DNA of 64,000 nucleotides, from NCBI GenBank assembly GCA_029202545.1, contig CP119311.1:4154001-4218000 (forward strand), given 5' to 3'. The notes below the pieces were generated by a model, which was not told the DNA's origin, did no database searches, and saw nothing but the letters and a program-made list of their open reading frames with translations. Each line of letters opens with the position of its first letter. The first letter of the stretch is position 1. The translations under genes and the position numbers were made by a program. This document shows, in pieces, positions 33,323 through 42,806 of this stretch. The DNA comes from Candidatus Pseudobacter hemicellulosilyticus (GTDB lineage Bacteria; Bacteroidota; Bacteroidia; Chitinophagales; Chitinophagaceae).

Positions 33323-34171
33323 ATGGTGAAAGCAACCTTCGATATCATCCCCGCGGACCCGGTCCCGGAAGACCTGCATAAGCACCTGCTCCTGATGGAA
33401 GTAGGGGAGCAATTATTCAGCTATGTGTTGTACGACCGCCAACAGCAGCTTTTTATCGGGTTCCGTCAGTATAACCTGGACTTCATTCCCGGCAAACCGG
33501 CTATGGAAGCCCTGCAGGAAATACTGGCGGGCGATGAACTGCTGCAACAGCCTTTCCGGGAAGCCTGCCTGATCTATCATTTTTCGGACAGCAACCTGCT
33601 GCCGGAAAAAATCTTCCATATGGACCTCAACAAGCCGGTGACGGAGCTGGTCTACGGCAACGCCCGCAAGGGACTGTTACTGAGTGAAAAAGTACCGGAC
33701 TGGAACCTGTATAATGTCTATCGTATTCCCCGGGAAGCACATACCCTGCTGCAACAGAAATTTGCTGCCGGTAAATACTGGCACTACTATACGCTGCTGC
33801 TCTCGGGCGTTGATAAGGAAACCCTCAGCGGCGATACCTTTAAAGTGATCATCGCCGCAGACCGCATGGTGGTGCTGGCCTTCAGGGAGCAGGGATTGCT
33901 GCTGGCCCAGACCTATGCCTACCATACGCCGGAGGATGTATCCTACCACCTGCTGGCCCTTTGCCAGCAGTTTGGCATTGACCCGGAAAAACTGCAGCTG
34001 CAGGTCTCCGGTCTGATCGACGAACAATCGATCCTGTACCAGGAGCTGCTTAAATACTTCAGTGAGCCCGCATGGGACCAGGTCCCCGGCGATGCCCGCC
34101 TGGACGAACTGTTCTCGGCCTACCCGGCTCATTATTTTTCACCACTGCTGAAAATGGCCTTATGCGTATAA
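33323..34171 (+). CDS. DUF3822 family protein
   Basis: 282 residues, no signal peptide. It fits DUF3822, a Bacteroidota family with an actin/hexokinase-like fold pattern: LLMEVGEQLFSYVLYDRQQ near the start, a second half FKVIIAADRMVVLAFREQGLLLAQTY and LLALCQQFGIDPEKLQLQVSG. As is usual for this family it lies directly upstream of rsmD, here overlapping it by 10 nt. That constant pairing hints at a link to the methyltransferase or to the downstream genes, but no reaction is known. Confidence 0.85.
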   Translation: MVKATFDIIPADPVPEDLHKHLLLMEVGEQLFSYVLYDRQQQLFIGFRQYNLDFIPGKPAMEALQEILAGDELLQQPFREACLIYHFSDSNLLPEKIFHMDLNKPVTELVYGNARKGLLLSEKVPDWNLYNVYRIPREAHTLLQQKFAAGKYWHYYTLLLSGVDKETLSGDTFKVIIAADRMVVLAFREQGLLLAQTYAYHTPEDVSYHLLALCQQFGIDPEKLQLQVSGLIDEQSILYQELLKYFSEPAWDQVPGDARLDELFSAYPAHYFSPLLKMALCV

Positions 34172-34701
34172 TCGGGGGAGAGCACGGTGGCCGGCGGATC
34201 AGCCCGCCCGGTAAAATGCCGCATACCCGGCCCACTACTGATGTGGCCAAGGAAGGACTGTTCAATATCATTGAGAACAACCTGGAGATTGACCAGCTCA
34301 AGACCCTGGATATCTTTGGGGGTACCGGCAGCATCAGTTATGAACTGGCTTCCCGCGGCGCCATGGACCTGACCATTGTGGAAAAGGATACGGCCATGTA
34401 TGAGTTCATCCGCAAGACTTCGGAATCACTGAAGCTGGAGAATTTCAGGGTGGTGAAAATGGAGGTATTCAAATTCCTGGAACTGTGTACGGAGCAGTTC
34501 GATTTTATTTTTGCCGGTCCGCCCTATGCACTCAACACCATTGATGAACTGCCCAAAAAGGTCCGGGAAAAGAAGCTGCTCAAACCCAATGGCTGGTTTG
34601 TGCTGGAGCATACTCCCCGGAATAACTATGAGCAGTACACGCAGTTTGTGACGGCCCGTAATTATGGGACTACCATCTTCAGCATCTTCGTCAATAAATA
34701 A
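34162..34701 (+). CDS. rsmD: 16S rRNA (guanine966-N2)-methyltransferase RsmD family
   Basis: 179 residues from MRIIGGEHGGRRISPPGK. RsmD methylates G966 of 16S rRNA. The family signature is TRPTTDVAKEGLFNII near residues 22-37, with motif I LDIFGGTGSISYELASRGA near 49-67 and motif IV in FDFIFAGPPYAL near 113-124. In RsmD the residue before PPY is normally Asp or Asn and takes part in positioning the target amine; here it is Gly119. A longer reading from 34072 would overlap DUF3822 by 100 nt and adds no conserved sequence. Confidence 0.9.
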   Translation: MRIIGGEHGGRRISPPGKMPHTRPTTDVAKEGLFNIIENNLEIDQLKTLDIFGGTGSISYELASRGAMDLTIVEKDTAMYEFIRKTSESLKLENFRVVKMEVFKFLELCTEQFDFIFAGPPYALNTIDELPKKVREKKLLKPNGWFVLEHTPRNNYEQYTQFVTARNYGTTIFSIFVNK

Positions 34702-34733
34702 GCGCCTGTCCGGGCGGTTGTAAACTATCCACT

Positions 34734-35360
34734 ATGCAACTATTTGTAACGGGTATTGGCACCGGTGTGGGAAAAACAATGGTATCCGCCATCCTGGCCC
34801 GCGCCCTGGACGCCGATTACTGGAAACCGGTACAGGCCGGACTGGAAGGCGGAACGGACAGTGAATGGGTAAAAGCCATGCTGGAAGGGACTGACTGTCA
34901 GGTACACCCGGAGTCCTACCGGCTGCAGCTGCCGGCCTCTCCGCATATTGCAGCCCGGCAGGAAGGGATTGAATTATCGATGCAAAAAATTTGTTCGGAC
35001 ATTCCGGTAATAAATCGTAATTTGATCATCGAGGGCGCCGGTGGATTGCTGGTACCGCTGAACAGGTCTTTTTTTATGGCAGACCTTGCGCGGTCAATGC
35101 AGGCGAAGCTGGTGCTGGTAAGCCGGAACTATCTCGGCAGCATCAATCACTCCCTGCTCACCGCCCGGGTATGCCGGGAAATGGGATTGCCGGTCATCGG
35201 CTGGATCTTCAACGACCAGTACCTCGATTATGAAGAAGAGATTGTCCAGTGGACAGGTATTCCCCGGATAGCTTCCATTCCATTTACCAACAGCAGCAAC
35301 CCGCAATTTGTAGCAACACAGGCAGCAGCCCTCAAACAGCAGCTGAAAGCCTATTTATGA
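34734..35360 (+). CDS. bioD: Dethiobiotin synthetase
   Basis: 208 residues. It closes the ureido ring of biotin from DAPA, CO2 and ATP. The P-loop is TGIGTGVGKTMVSAILARAL near residues 6-25, followed by WKPVQAGLEGGTDSEWV, YRLQLPASPHIAARQEG and IIEGAGGLLVPLNRS near 100-115. No other biotin genes are nearby. Its product chemistry supplies the cofactor needed by acetyl-CoA carboxylase. Its stop overlaps the next start by ATGA. Confidence 0.93.
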   Translation: MQLFVTGIGTGVGKTMVSAILARALDADYWKPVQAGLEGGTDSEWVKAMLEGTDCQVHPESYRLQLPASPHIAARQEGIELSMQKICSDIPVINRNLIIEGAGGLLVPLNRSFFMADLARSMQAKLVLVSRNYLGSINHSLLTARVCREMGLPVIGWIFNDQYLDYEEEIVQWTGIPRIASIPFTNSSNPQFVATQAAALKQQLKAYL

Positions 35361-35926
35361 CAAAGAACACCCTACGGAAAGAGTACCTGCAACGCAGGAT
35401 GGATATGCCCGAAGAAGAGTTTCAGCAGCAGATAGCATTGATGGCATTCAACTTTAAAAAACTGCCCCTGCCGGCGGTTCGTTACCTCCTGTCTTATTTT
35501 CCCATGGTCAACCGGCATGAGTTTGATATTGCCGTTTGTGAAGATATTGTCCGGCATGCACATCCCGCTATGCAGCTGGCCCTGCCCAGGGTAGAGACCG
35601 AAGGGCATGGCATGGAAGCCTGCCTGGTGGAGAAGGGAGGCCTTTTCCTGAAGAACAGGTTCAATGTGCCGGAACCCGTCAGTGAGATCATTGTACCACC
35701 TGCTGATATAGACCTGGTCTTTGTGCCACTGGTGGCCTTTGACAAGCAGGGTTACCGGGTGGGCTATGGCAAAGGCTATTATGACCGCTTCCTGGCCCGC
35801 TGCCGGCCGGACCTGCCCAAGGTGGGGTTCTCCTTCTTTGAGGCGGTTGATTCCATCACGGACATCGATCAATTTGATGTACCTTTAGATTTTTGTATCA
35901 CCCCGTTTCGTATTTATGAATTTTAA
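35357..35926 (+). CDS. 5-formyltetrahydrofolate cyclo-ligase
   Basis: 189 residues from MTKNTLRKEYLQRRMDMPEEEF. It converts 5-formyl-THF to 5,10-methenyl-THF with ATP. Key motifs: LRKEYLQRR at the start with its basic residues, LSYFPMVNRHEFD, and VFVPLVAFDKQGYRVGYGKGYYDRFLARC near 140-168, the glycine-rich signature of the family. The ATG overlaps the bioD stop by 4 nt (ATGA), which fixes the start. The 3' end overlaps lpxK by 11 nt. Confidence 0.92.
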   Translation: MTKNTLRKEYLQRRMDMPEEEFQQQIALMAFNFKKLPLPAVRYLLSYFPMVNRHEFDIAVCEDIVRHAHPAMQLALPRVETEGHGMEACLVEKGGLFLKNRFNVPEPVSEIIVPPADIDLVFVPLVAFDKQGYRVGYGKGYYDRFLARCRPDLPKVGFSFFEAVDSITDIDQFDVPLDFCITPFRIYEF

Positions 35927-36992
35927 TGCGCCTCTTTTACGTCCCATACGCATGCTGCTGTTCCCTTTCTCCCTGCTGTATGGTGCAATTGTATGGCTGC
36001 GGAACAGGCTGTTTGATAAAGGCGTACTGAAATCCTCCTCCTTCAATATACCCATTATCTGTGTAGGCAATCTCTCCGCCGGCGGTACCGGTAAATCGCC
36101 CATGGTGGAGTTCCTGCTGAGATGGCTGCGCAACCGGCAGCCCGCGGCGGTATTGAGCAGGGGATACAAGCGGAAGACCCGGGGCTATGCACTGGCCGGT
36201 CCCCAGTCAACGGCATTGGAAATTGGGGACGAACCTATGCAGTTCCACCTCAAATTTCCCGAAGTAACGGTAGCAGTAGGAGAGGAGCGGATAGTGGCCA
36301 TCCCGCAACTGCTGCATGACAGGCCCGATACCCGGGTGATTGTGCTGGATGATGCTTTCCAGCACCGCTCCGTAAAAGCAGGCTTTAATATCCTGCTGAC
36401 GGATTATAACAATTTGTTTACCCGCGACTGGTTCCTGCCAACAGGCGACCTGCGCGATGAAAAGGGGAGCGCCAAAAGAGCGGATCTGCTCATTGTGACC
36501 AAATGCCCCGCTACCCTGGAACCCACTGAAAAAGAAGCTATCCGTAAAGAGATCAGGCCCCTGCCCGGGCAGCACCTGTTCTTCAGCACCATCCGTTACG
36601 GACAGCCCTATCATATCATCAGCCGGGAAACCCGGTCCGTGCAGGAAGGCACGGAAGTGCTGCTGGTGAGCGGTATCGCCAACCCGGACCCCCTCAAAAG
36701 GCAACTCCAGGAAACGGCGGCCACCTATTACGAGATCCTGTATAGCGACCACCATATATTCAGTATTGACGACCTGAAAGAGATTGTCAAAAGGTTCCAG
36801 CACATTAACGCCCCCGACAAGATCATCCTGACCACCGAAAAAGATGCGGTCAGGCTGATGAAATTTGAACAACAGCTGAAAGAACTGCCTGTTTACGTAC
36901 TCCCCATTGAGATGCAGTTCCTCTTCGGCGAAGAACCATTATTTACTGATTTAATCACTAATTTCATTGCAGCTTTTAAGTTGCCTGCCTGA
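35916..36992 (+). CDS. lpxK: Tetraacyldisaccharide 4'-kinase
   Basis: 358 residues. LpxK phosphorylates the lipid A precursor at the 4' position at the inner membrane. An N-terminal hydrophobic helix (MLLFPFSLLYGAIVWLRN) anchors it; the P-loop is CVGNLSAGGTGKSPMVEFLL near residues 50-68, followed by SRGYKRKTRGY, IGDEPMQFHLKF and VIVLDDAFQHRSVKAGFNILL near 138-158. The GDEP codons happen to spell the same 10 bases as the dispersed intergenic motif. Overlaps the upstream gene and is probably in one transcript with it. Confidence 0.94.
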   Translation: MNFNAPLLRPIRMLLFPFSLLYGAIVWLRNRLFDKGVLKSSSFNIPIICVGNLSAGGTGKSPMVEFLLRWLRNRQPAAVLSRGYKRKTRGYALAGPQSTALEIGDEPMQFHLKFPEVTVAVGEERIVAIPQLLHDRPDTRVIVLDDAFQHRSVKAGFNILLTDYNNLFTRDWFLPTGDLRDEKGSAKRADLLIVTKCPATLEPTEKEAIRKEIRPLPGQHLFFSTIRYGQPYHIISRETRSVQEGTEVLLVSGIANPDPLKRQLQETAATYYEILYSDHHIFSIDDLKEIVKRFQHINAPDKIILTTEKDAVRLMKFEQQLKELPVYVLPIEMQFLFGEEPLFTDLITNFIAAFKLPA

Positions 36993-37069
36993 TGAGTAGT
37001 CACTGTACCCGGTGACAATGGAAATGTGGCTTTCATTTTGCAAGAAGCTTAAGGAGTTAAATAGTACTC

Positions 37070-39226
37070 ATGAGCAAAAAACACCAGAAGAAAAACAGAA
37101 AAAGAAGTGCCGCTGCACAGAATGCTGTCAAAGGACGGCTGGACATTACCCGTTCGGGAATGGGCTATGTGATAGTGGATGGAAGAGATAACGATGTATT
37201 GGTGCGTCCTAACGATTTCAATACCGCCCTCCATGGCGATACAGTCAGGGTCAGCGTTTCCGGCAGCAGCCAGTCCGGCCGCTCGCAGGGAAAAGTGATC
37301 CAGGTACTGCAGCGCAAACAAACAGAATTCCTCGGCAAAATAGAACTGGGCAGGAACGTGGCCTTTTTTGTGGCCGACGTAGACAAGCCCATGCCCGATT
37401 TTTTTATCCCGCCGGATAAGCTGAACGGGGCCAGTCATAACGACCGGGTGATCGTTCGCCTGGCAGAATGGGAGCCCCATAAAAAGCCCGTGGGAGAAGT
37501 GGTCCAGTTAATGACCCCCGGTAATGAGGGCGACCTGGCTATGAAAGAGATCCTGATGGAGAACGGCTTCCCCCTGCTGTTCCCCGAAGCAGTAACAGAA
37601 GAAACGGCACGGATCCCCGATACCATCGGCTCGGCCGAAATAGCCGTTCGGAAGGACTGCCGGGATATCCTCACCTTCACCATTGACCCTGTTGACGCCA
37701 AAGACTTTGACGACGCCCTTTCATTCCGGGTCCTGAAAAATGGCTATTATGAGATCGGCGTCCATATTGCGGATGTCAGTCATTATGTACAACCCGGCAC
37801 GGCCCTGGATGATGAGGCCTACAACCGCGCCACTTCCGTATACCTGCCGGACCGCGTGCTGCCCATGCTGCCTGAAAGGATATCCAATGAGCTCTGCTCC
37901 CTGCGTCCTAACGAGGATAAGCTCACTTTTGCCGCCATCTTCCAGATGACGCCCAAAGGCGAGATCAAACACCACTGGCTGGGCCGCACCGTGATCCATT
38001 CCGATCACCGCTTTGCGTACGAAGAAGTGCAGGAGATCATTGAAAAAGGAGAGGGCCTGTACATGGACGAGATCCTGCTGCTGAACAACCTGGCCCAGAA
38101 ACTGCGCAAGCAACGGTTCAAAAAAGGCGCTATCAATTTCTCCTCCCAGGAAGTGCGGTTCAAACTGGATGAAACCGGTAAGCCCATCGGCATTGTGATC
38201 AAGGAAAGCAAGGAGGCCCACCAGCTGATCGAAGAATTCATGCTGCTGGCCAACCGCTATGTGGCCGAAGATGTGTCCAAAGTGAAGGTCAACAAAAAAG
38301 ATATCCCTTTCCCATACCGCGTACACGATACGCCGGATGAAGTGAAACTATTGCCCTTTGTGGAGTTTGCCCGGAAATATGGGCATAGCTTCGACCTGCA
38401 ATCGCCCGAGACCATTGCCGCCTCTTTCAACCAGTTGCTGAAAGATGTGCAGGGCAAACCGGAGCAGCATGTGCTGGAACAGCTGGGCATCCGTACCATG
38501 GCCAAAGCCATTTACACCTCTGAGAATATTGGTCACTACGGACTGGGCTTTGAAAGCTATTGTCATTTCACCTCGCCCATCCGTCGTTACCCGGATATCC
38601 TGGTCCACCGGATCCTGGACGATGTATTGCGGGGCACGGTGCAGCCGGACAAGAAGATGGAGCAGAAATGCAAACATTGCAGTGAGCGGGAGCGCAGCGC
38701 CATGGATGCCGAAAGGGCTTCCAACAAATACAAACAGGTGGAATACATGCAGGCCTACCTGGGTGAAGAGTTTGATGGGGTGATCAGCGGCGTGGCCGCC
38801 TTTGGCTTCTGGGTAGAGACCATCGAGCATAAATGTGAGGGGCTGGTGAGCATCAACAGCCTGCTGGAATATGATGATTTCCGGTTGATAGAAGGCGATT
38901 ACAGCCTGGCCGGCATGCGGAGCGGCAGAAAGTTCCGCATGGGCGATAAGGTCCGGATCAGGGTCATTGCCGCCAACCTGGCCAAGCGCCAGCTGGATTA
39001 TGAGTGGGTGATTGCCGCCGGCATGGCCGAAGCCGGTACCGGCAGCCAGACCGTCAACCCGTCCGGGCCGGCGCCCAAAGGCTCCGGACAGGGCCATGCA
39101 GCGTCCAGGGGACAGGCGCCGAAGGACAGCAGGGGCCGGAAAGAAAAAGAATCCCGCAACGGCGCCAAAAAAGAGAAGAAAACGGAGAAGAAAAGATCCG
39201 GTACCAAACGAAAGGACAAGCAGTAA
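37070..39226 (+). CDS. rnr: Ribonuclease R
   Basis: 718 residues. A 3'-5' exoribonuclease that degrades structured RNA. Basic start (KKHQKKNRKRS), cold-shock domains at about 20-150, then the RNB catalytic domain with FTIDPVDAKDFDDALSF near 203-219 (the Asp cluster that binds magnesium), HIADVSHYVQPGTALDDEA and NRYVAEDVSKVKVNKK. The S1 domain follows near 560-640 (FDGVISGVAAFGFWVE). The last 65 residues are a low-complexity basic tail rich in G, S, K, R and E, likely an RNA-binding extension. 77 nt after lpxK. Confidence 0.95.
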   Translation: MSKKHQKKNRKRSAAAQNAVKGRLDITRSGMGYVIVDGRDNDVLVRPNDFNTALHGDTVRVSVSGSSQSGRSQGKVIQVLQRKQTEFLGKIELGRNVAFFVADVDKPMPDFFIPPDKLNGASHNDRVIVRLAEWEPHKKPVGEVVQLMTPGNEGDLAMKEILMENGFPLLFPEAVTEETARIPDTIGSAEIAVRKDCRDILTFTIDPVDAKDFDDALSFRVLKNGYYEIGVHIADVSHYVQPGTALDDEAYNRATSVYLPDRVLPMLPERISNELCSLRPNEDKLTFAAIFQMTPKGEIKHHWLGRTVIHSDHRFAYEEVQEIIEKGEGLYMDEILLLNNLAQKLRKQRFKKGAINFSSQEVRFKLDETGKPIGIVIKESKEAHQLIEEFMLLANRYVAEDVSKVKVNKKDIPFPYRVHDTPDEVKLLPFVEFARKYGHSFDLQSPETIAASFNQLLKDVQGKPEQHVLEQLGIRTMAKAIYTSENIGHYGLGFESYCHFTSPIRRYPDILVHRILDDVLRGTVQPDKKMEQKCKHCSERERSAMDAERASNKYKQVEYMQAYLGEEFDGVISGVAAFGFWVETIEHKCEGLVSINSLLEYDDFRLIEGDYSLAGMRSGRKFRMGDKVRIRVIAANLAKRQLDYEWVIAAGMAEAGTGSQTVNPSGPAPKGSGQGHAASRGQAPKDSRGRKEKESRNGAKKEKKTEKKRSGTKRKDKQ

Positions 39227-39237
39227 ACCATAGGACC

Positions 39238-40203
39238 ATGCAAAGTTTTGAAACCCTGTCCGCGGCTTTTATCCAGCGGTTCAGTCAAAGACATTTCCCG
39301 GAGCAGCCTGCCAACCTCTATGATGCCAATGAATATTTCCTGGGCATCGGCGGTAAGCGGGTCAGGCCGGTGCTCTGCCTGATGGGCAATGAGCTTTTCG
39401 ACGAGATCCTGCCGGACGCCTGGGAAGTGGCTACAGCCATAGAGCTGTTCCATAATTTCACGCTGATCCATGATGATATCATGGACAAGGCGCCCCTGCG
39501 CCGCAATATGCCTACCGTACATGAAAAGTACGGCCCGGCCACAGCCCTGCTGGCAGGCGATGTGATGCTGGTAGTGGCTTATGACCACCTGATCAAAGTA
39601 CGTTCTGAATTCCATAAAAGGATCATGTTCCTGTTCAACCGTACCGCCCGCGAGGTCTGCGAAGGCCAGCAGCTGGACATGGATTTTGAACAACAGGAAA
39701 AAGTGGCGCTGGAAGATTACCTGCACATGATCACCCTCAAGACCTCCGTCCTGCTGGCCGCCAGCCTGCAGATGGGCGGTATCCTGGGCGGGGCCGGCGA
39801 GCGCAACCTGCAGCACCTCTATGCTTTTGGCCGTGAGCTGGGCATTGCCTTCCAGATCCAGGACGATTACCTGGATGCTTTTGGCGATCCCGCTAAATTT
39901 GGCAAACAGGTGGGCGGGGATATCCTGGCCAACAAGAAGACTTTCCTGCTGATCAATGCCCTGGAGACCTGCACCGGTCCCCAGCAAAAGGACCTCCGGG
40001 AACTGCTGCAGCAGAACCCGCCGGATAAGGTAGACCGGGTGCTGGAGATATTCCGGGGCTGCGGGGTGGATAAATGGGCTTTTGACCTGAAAGAAAAATA
40101 TATACGATCCGCTTTTCATCACCTGGAAGAGATTGCGGTTGTTTCAGACCGCAAAAAACCTTTGGAAGCGCTGGCACATTTTCTTGTTCAGCGGGAGTAT
40201 TAA
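39238..40203 (+). CDS. Polyprenyl synthetase family protein
   Basis: 321 residues from MQSFETLSAAFIQRFSQRHF. It condenses isopentenyl diphosphate onto an allylic primer. The first Asp-rich motif is LIHDDIMDKAPLRRNMPTVH near residues 77-96, GGKRVRPVLCLMGNEL lies before it, and the second Asp-rich motif is FQIQDDYLDAFGD near 205-217. The two residues before the first motif (I, H) give no safe guess of chain length; FPP or GGPP synthase are both possible. A longer frame from 39004 overlaps rnr and is not used. 11 nt after rnr. Confidence 0.92.
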   Translation: MQSFETLSAAFIQRFSQRHFPEQPANLYDANEYFLGIGGKRVRPVLCLMGNELFDEILPDAWEVATAIELFHNFTLIHDDIMDKAPLRRNMPTVHEKYGPATALLAGDVMLVVAYDHLIKVRSEFHKRIMFLFNRTAREVCEGQQLDMDFEQQEKVALEDYLHMITLKTSVLLAASLQMGGILGGAGERNLQHLYAFGRELGIAFQIQDDYLDAFGDPAKFGKQVGGDILANKKTFLLINALETCTGPQQKDLRELLQQNPPDKVDRVLEIFRGCGVDKWAFDLKEKYIRSAFHHLEEIAVVSDRKKPLEALAHFLVQREY

Positions 40204-40253
40204 CCATTTTTTTACTAATTTAACCGCTTAATCAAAAACCCCATCACCAACAT

Positions 40254-41942
40254 ATGTCAGGTTCCCTGTTTCGTAAGAAGTCCATTGATAAGATCATTAA
40301 AGATGCAGCGGAAGGAGTGACAGACGATGCGCATGGCCATTCCGGCCTTCGCAAGATCCTGACAGTCCGGGACCTTACCTTCATGGGTATTGCGGCGGTG
40401 GTGGGCGCCGGAATTTTTTCAACTATTGGATCTGCAGCCGCTGACGGCGGACCGGGTATCTCCCTGTTGTTTGTGATCACGGCCATTACCTGCGGTTTCT
40501 CGGCCCTCTGTTATGCCGAGTTTGCCAGCAGGGTGCCTATCGCCGGCAGCGCTTATACCTATGCGTATGTAACCTTTGGTGAGCTGGTGGCCTGGATCAT
40601 TGGCTGGGCCCTGATCCTGGAATATGCCATCGGTAATATAGTAGTGGCTATTTCCTGGAGCACCTATTTCAATAACCTCCTGCAGGCTGTTGGCATACAC
40701 CTGCCCGGCTGGCTTACTACGGATCCGGCCACGGCTGAAAAAGCATTCCTGGCTACAACGCAGTCTATAGCTGAAGGCAAGCCGGTAACGGCTGCCATGC
40801 AGTATATCCTGGACGCCTGGAACAATGCGCCCCAGCTTTTCGGCGGAAGGTTCATCATTAACCTACCTGCCTTTATCATTGTGGCGCTGGTAGCCTACCT
40901 CACCTATGTAGGTATCAAGGAAACCAAGCGCAGCGCTAATTTCATGGTGGTCTTCAAGATAGCGGTGATCATTTTTGTGATCATCATAGGCTGCTTTTTT
41001 GTGGAGCCTTCCTACTGGGATCCTTTCCTGCCTAACAAGATGGAAGGGGTGCTGAAAGGGGTGTCGGCCGTATTCTATGCCTATATCGGGTTTGATGCTA
41101 TTTCCACCACGGCGGAAGAATGCAAAAACCCGCAGCGGGATATGCCGCGGGGGATGATCTATTCTTTACTGATCTGTACCGGACTCTATATCCTGATAGC
41201 CTTGGTGCTGACGGGCATGGTGCCTTTCTCCGAACTCAAGGTAAATGATCCGCTGTCCTTTGTTTTTGAAAGGGTAGGTCAGCCCTGGATCAGCCGCATT
41301 GTGGATATCAGTGCTGTAGTGGCTACCACCAGCGTACTGCTGGTATTCCAGCTGGGCCAGCCCCGGATCTGGATGAGCATGAGCCGGGACGGCCTGCTGC
41401 CCAAAGCTTTTGGGAAAGTGCATCCCAGGTACCAGACCCCCTGGTTCTCTACCATTGTAACCGGTATCCTGGTAGCTGTACCTGCGCTGTTCATGCAGAG
41501 CTCGCGGATGACGGACCTGACCAGCATCGGTACGCTCTTTGCTTTTGTGCTGGTATCCGGTGGGGTATTGCTATTGCCAAAAGTAGAGAACAGGCAGGGC
41601 TTCAAATTGCCTTATATCAACGGTAAGTTCATAGTACCTGTACTGTATATTATATTCCTGGTAGCCAGTAAGGATCGGGCCCTGCACGATCTGCAGAACC
41701 TGAAAGGCGATAGCCTGACGGAGATACTGTTCCTGGTATACCTGTTGCTGGCCGCAGTTCTCAGCGTGGCCACCTTCCTTAAAAATTTCTCCCTGATCCC
41801 CATCCTTGGTGTGCTGTGCTGCGCGTATCTTCTGATAGAGATCCCTGCCGAGAGCTGGATCTGGTTCTTTTGCTGGATGGGCTTAGGGCTTATGATCTAC
41901 TTCCTGTACGGGTACAGGAAGAGCAAACTGGCAATATCATGA
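40254..41942 (+). CDS. APC superfamily amino acid permease
   Basis: 562 residues with about 12-14 membrane helices. The N terminus has LTVRDLTFMGIAAVVGAGIFSTIGSAAADGGPG, the unwound first helix of APC transporters with its GAGIF motif near residues 52-56; CYAEFASRVPIAGSAYTYAYVTFGELVAWIIGW and the AYIGFDAISTTAEECKNPQRDMPRGM segment near 280-305 are typical of the cationic amino acid transporter (CAT/YfnA) branch. Substrate is inferred as an amino acid, not further. The stop overlaps the following start as ATGA. Confidence 0.9.
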   Translation: MSGSLFRKKSIDKIIKDAAEGVTDDAHGHSGLRKILTVRDLTFMGIAAVVGAGIFSTIGSAAADGGPGISLLFVITAITCGFSALCYAEFASRVPIAGSAYTYAYVTFGELVAWIIGWALILEYAIGNIVVAISWSTYFNNLLQAVGIHLPGWLTTDPATAEKAFLATTQSIAEGKPVTAAMQYILDAWNNAPQLFGGRFIINLPAFIIVALVAYLTYVGIKETKRSANFMVVFKIAVIIFVIIIGCFFVEPSYWDPFLPNKMEGVLKGVSAVFYAYIGFDAISTTAEECKNPQRDMPRGMIYSLLICTGLYILIALVLTGMVPFSELKVNDPLSFVFERVGQPWISRIVDISAVVATTSVLLVFQLGQPRIWMSMSRDGLLPKAFGKVHPRYQTPWFSTIVTGILVAVPALFMQSSRMTDLTSIGTLFAFVLVSGGVLLLPKVENRQGFKLPYINGKFIVPVLYIIFLVASKDRALHDLQNLKGDSLTEILFLVYLLLAAVLSVATFLKNFSLIPILGVLCCAYLLIEIPAESWIWFFCWMGLGLMIYFLYGYRKSKLAIS

Positions 41943-42604
41943 TCGCAGTAGACCCCTGGTTGCAGGAAAAATGGACCGGGCTGATGACAGCTTATAAGGC
42001 TGACCCGGCGCTGGCGGATAAATGCCTGCATGAATTATTCCGGAAATACAGCAGTTCCGGTCGTCATTACCATACACTGGTGCATATCCGGACTTTGCTG
42101 GATTATGCGGATGCTTTCCGCAGCAGCCTGGCGGACCTGCAACTGGTGACCGCGGCTATCCTGTATCATGATATCATTTACAATGTCTGGCGCACGGACA
42201 ATGAGGCCCGCAGCGCCGCCCTGGCGGGCAAGCGGTTCAAAGACCTGAAGGTCTCCGCTGCCGTTGCAGAAAAGCTTCAGCTGTATATTGATGCCACACA
42301 CCTGCACTGCCTGCCGCCGGCGCTCACCGGAGACCAGGACGCTGCTTTTTTCCTGGATTTTGACATGGCCATCCTGGGCGCTTCCTGGCCGGAGTACCTG
42401 AACTATATCCGGCAGGTCCGCAAGGAATACCATATCTATCCTGAAATGCTGTATAAGAGCGGCCGGCGTAAGTTCCTGCAGAACTCGCTCCGCGCACCGG
42501 TCCTGTTCCATACACCGGAGTTCCGGCAGTCCCACGAGGCCCAAGCCCGGGCCAATATGGAAAAGGAGCTGGAGCTGCTGCTCTCAGCGGATTTTTCGCT
42601 GTAG
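41939..42604 (+). CDS. HD-superfamily predicted metal-dependent hydrolase
   Basis: 221 residues from MIAVDPWLQEKWTGLMTAY. The pattern GRHYHTLVHIRTLLDYADAF near residues 38-57, then ILYHDIIYNVWRTDNEARSA near 73-92, gives H...HD metal ligands, and IDATHLHCLP with FLDFDMAILGASW supplies later ligands. This fits the COG4339-type HD phosphohydrolases. Its start overlaps the permease stop (ATGA), so it is cotranscribed. Substrate unknown. Confidence 0.88.
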   Translation: MIAVDPWLQEKWTGLMTAYKADPALADKCLHELFRKYSSSGRHYHTLVHIRTLLDYADAFRSSLADLQLVTAAILYHDIIYNVWRTDNEARSAALAGKRFKDLKVSAAVAEKLQLYIDATHLHCLPPALTGDQDAAFFLDFDMAILGASWPEYLNYIRQVRKEYHIYPEMLYKSGRRKFLQNSLRAPVLFHTPEFRQSHEAQARANMEKELELLLSADFSL

Positions 42605-42744
42605 TGGCTGCTGGATTTATTTCAATAGCACTGCTGACAGGTGTTCCGGACCATTAAAAGGCCATAGCCTTAGCGCAGGTCCGTCTGTCCATGTTGAAAT
42701 ACACCGGTTTATCCTTCAGACTTAACAAATTCTAAAACCCGTTG

Positions 42745-42752
42745 TATCTTTG
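42745..42752 (+). promoter_or_regulatory. -7 box (TATCTTTG) of the Smr-protein gene
   Basis: TATCTTTG followed by CAGCC, 55 nt before the ATG at 42807. Confidence 0.5.
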
Positions 42753-42755
42753 CAG

Positions 42756-42773
42756 CCGGACCTCTTGGTCCGG
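42756..42773 (+). promoter_or_regulatory. 5'-leader hairpin
   Basis: CCGGACC at 42756-42762 pairs perfectly with GGTCCGG at 42767-42773 over TCTT. Given the promoter box just upstream it would form at the very 5' end of the message, where such stems usually protect it from decay. Confidence 0.5.
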
Positions 42774-42806
42774 TATTGAACTAACAATCTATTATTATTC
42801 AGGGGT

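Noticed and set aside
36224..36236. Exact GGGACGAACC core inside lpxK
   Set aside because: It encodes the conserved GDEP motif of LpxK; the match follows from the protein sequence, unlike the nine intergenic copies.
39004..39237. N-terminal extension of the prenyl synthase overlapping rnr
   Set aside because: The extension is a second-frame reading of the basic RNase R tail and does not resemble prenyl synthases.
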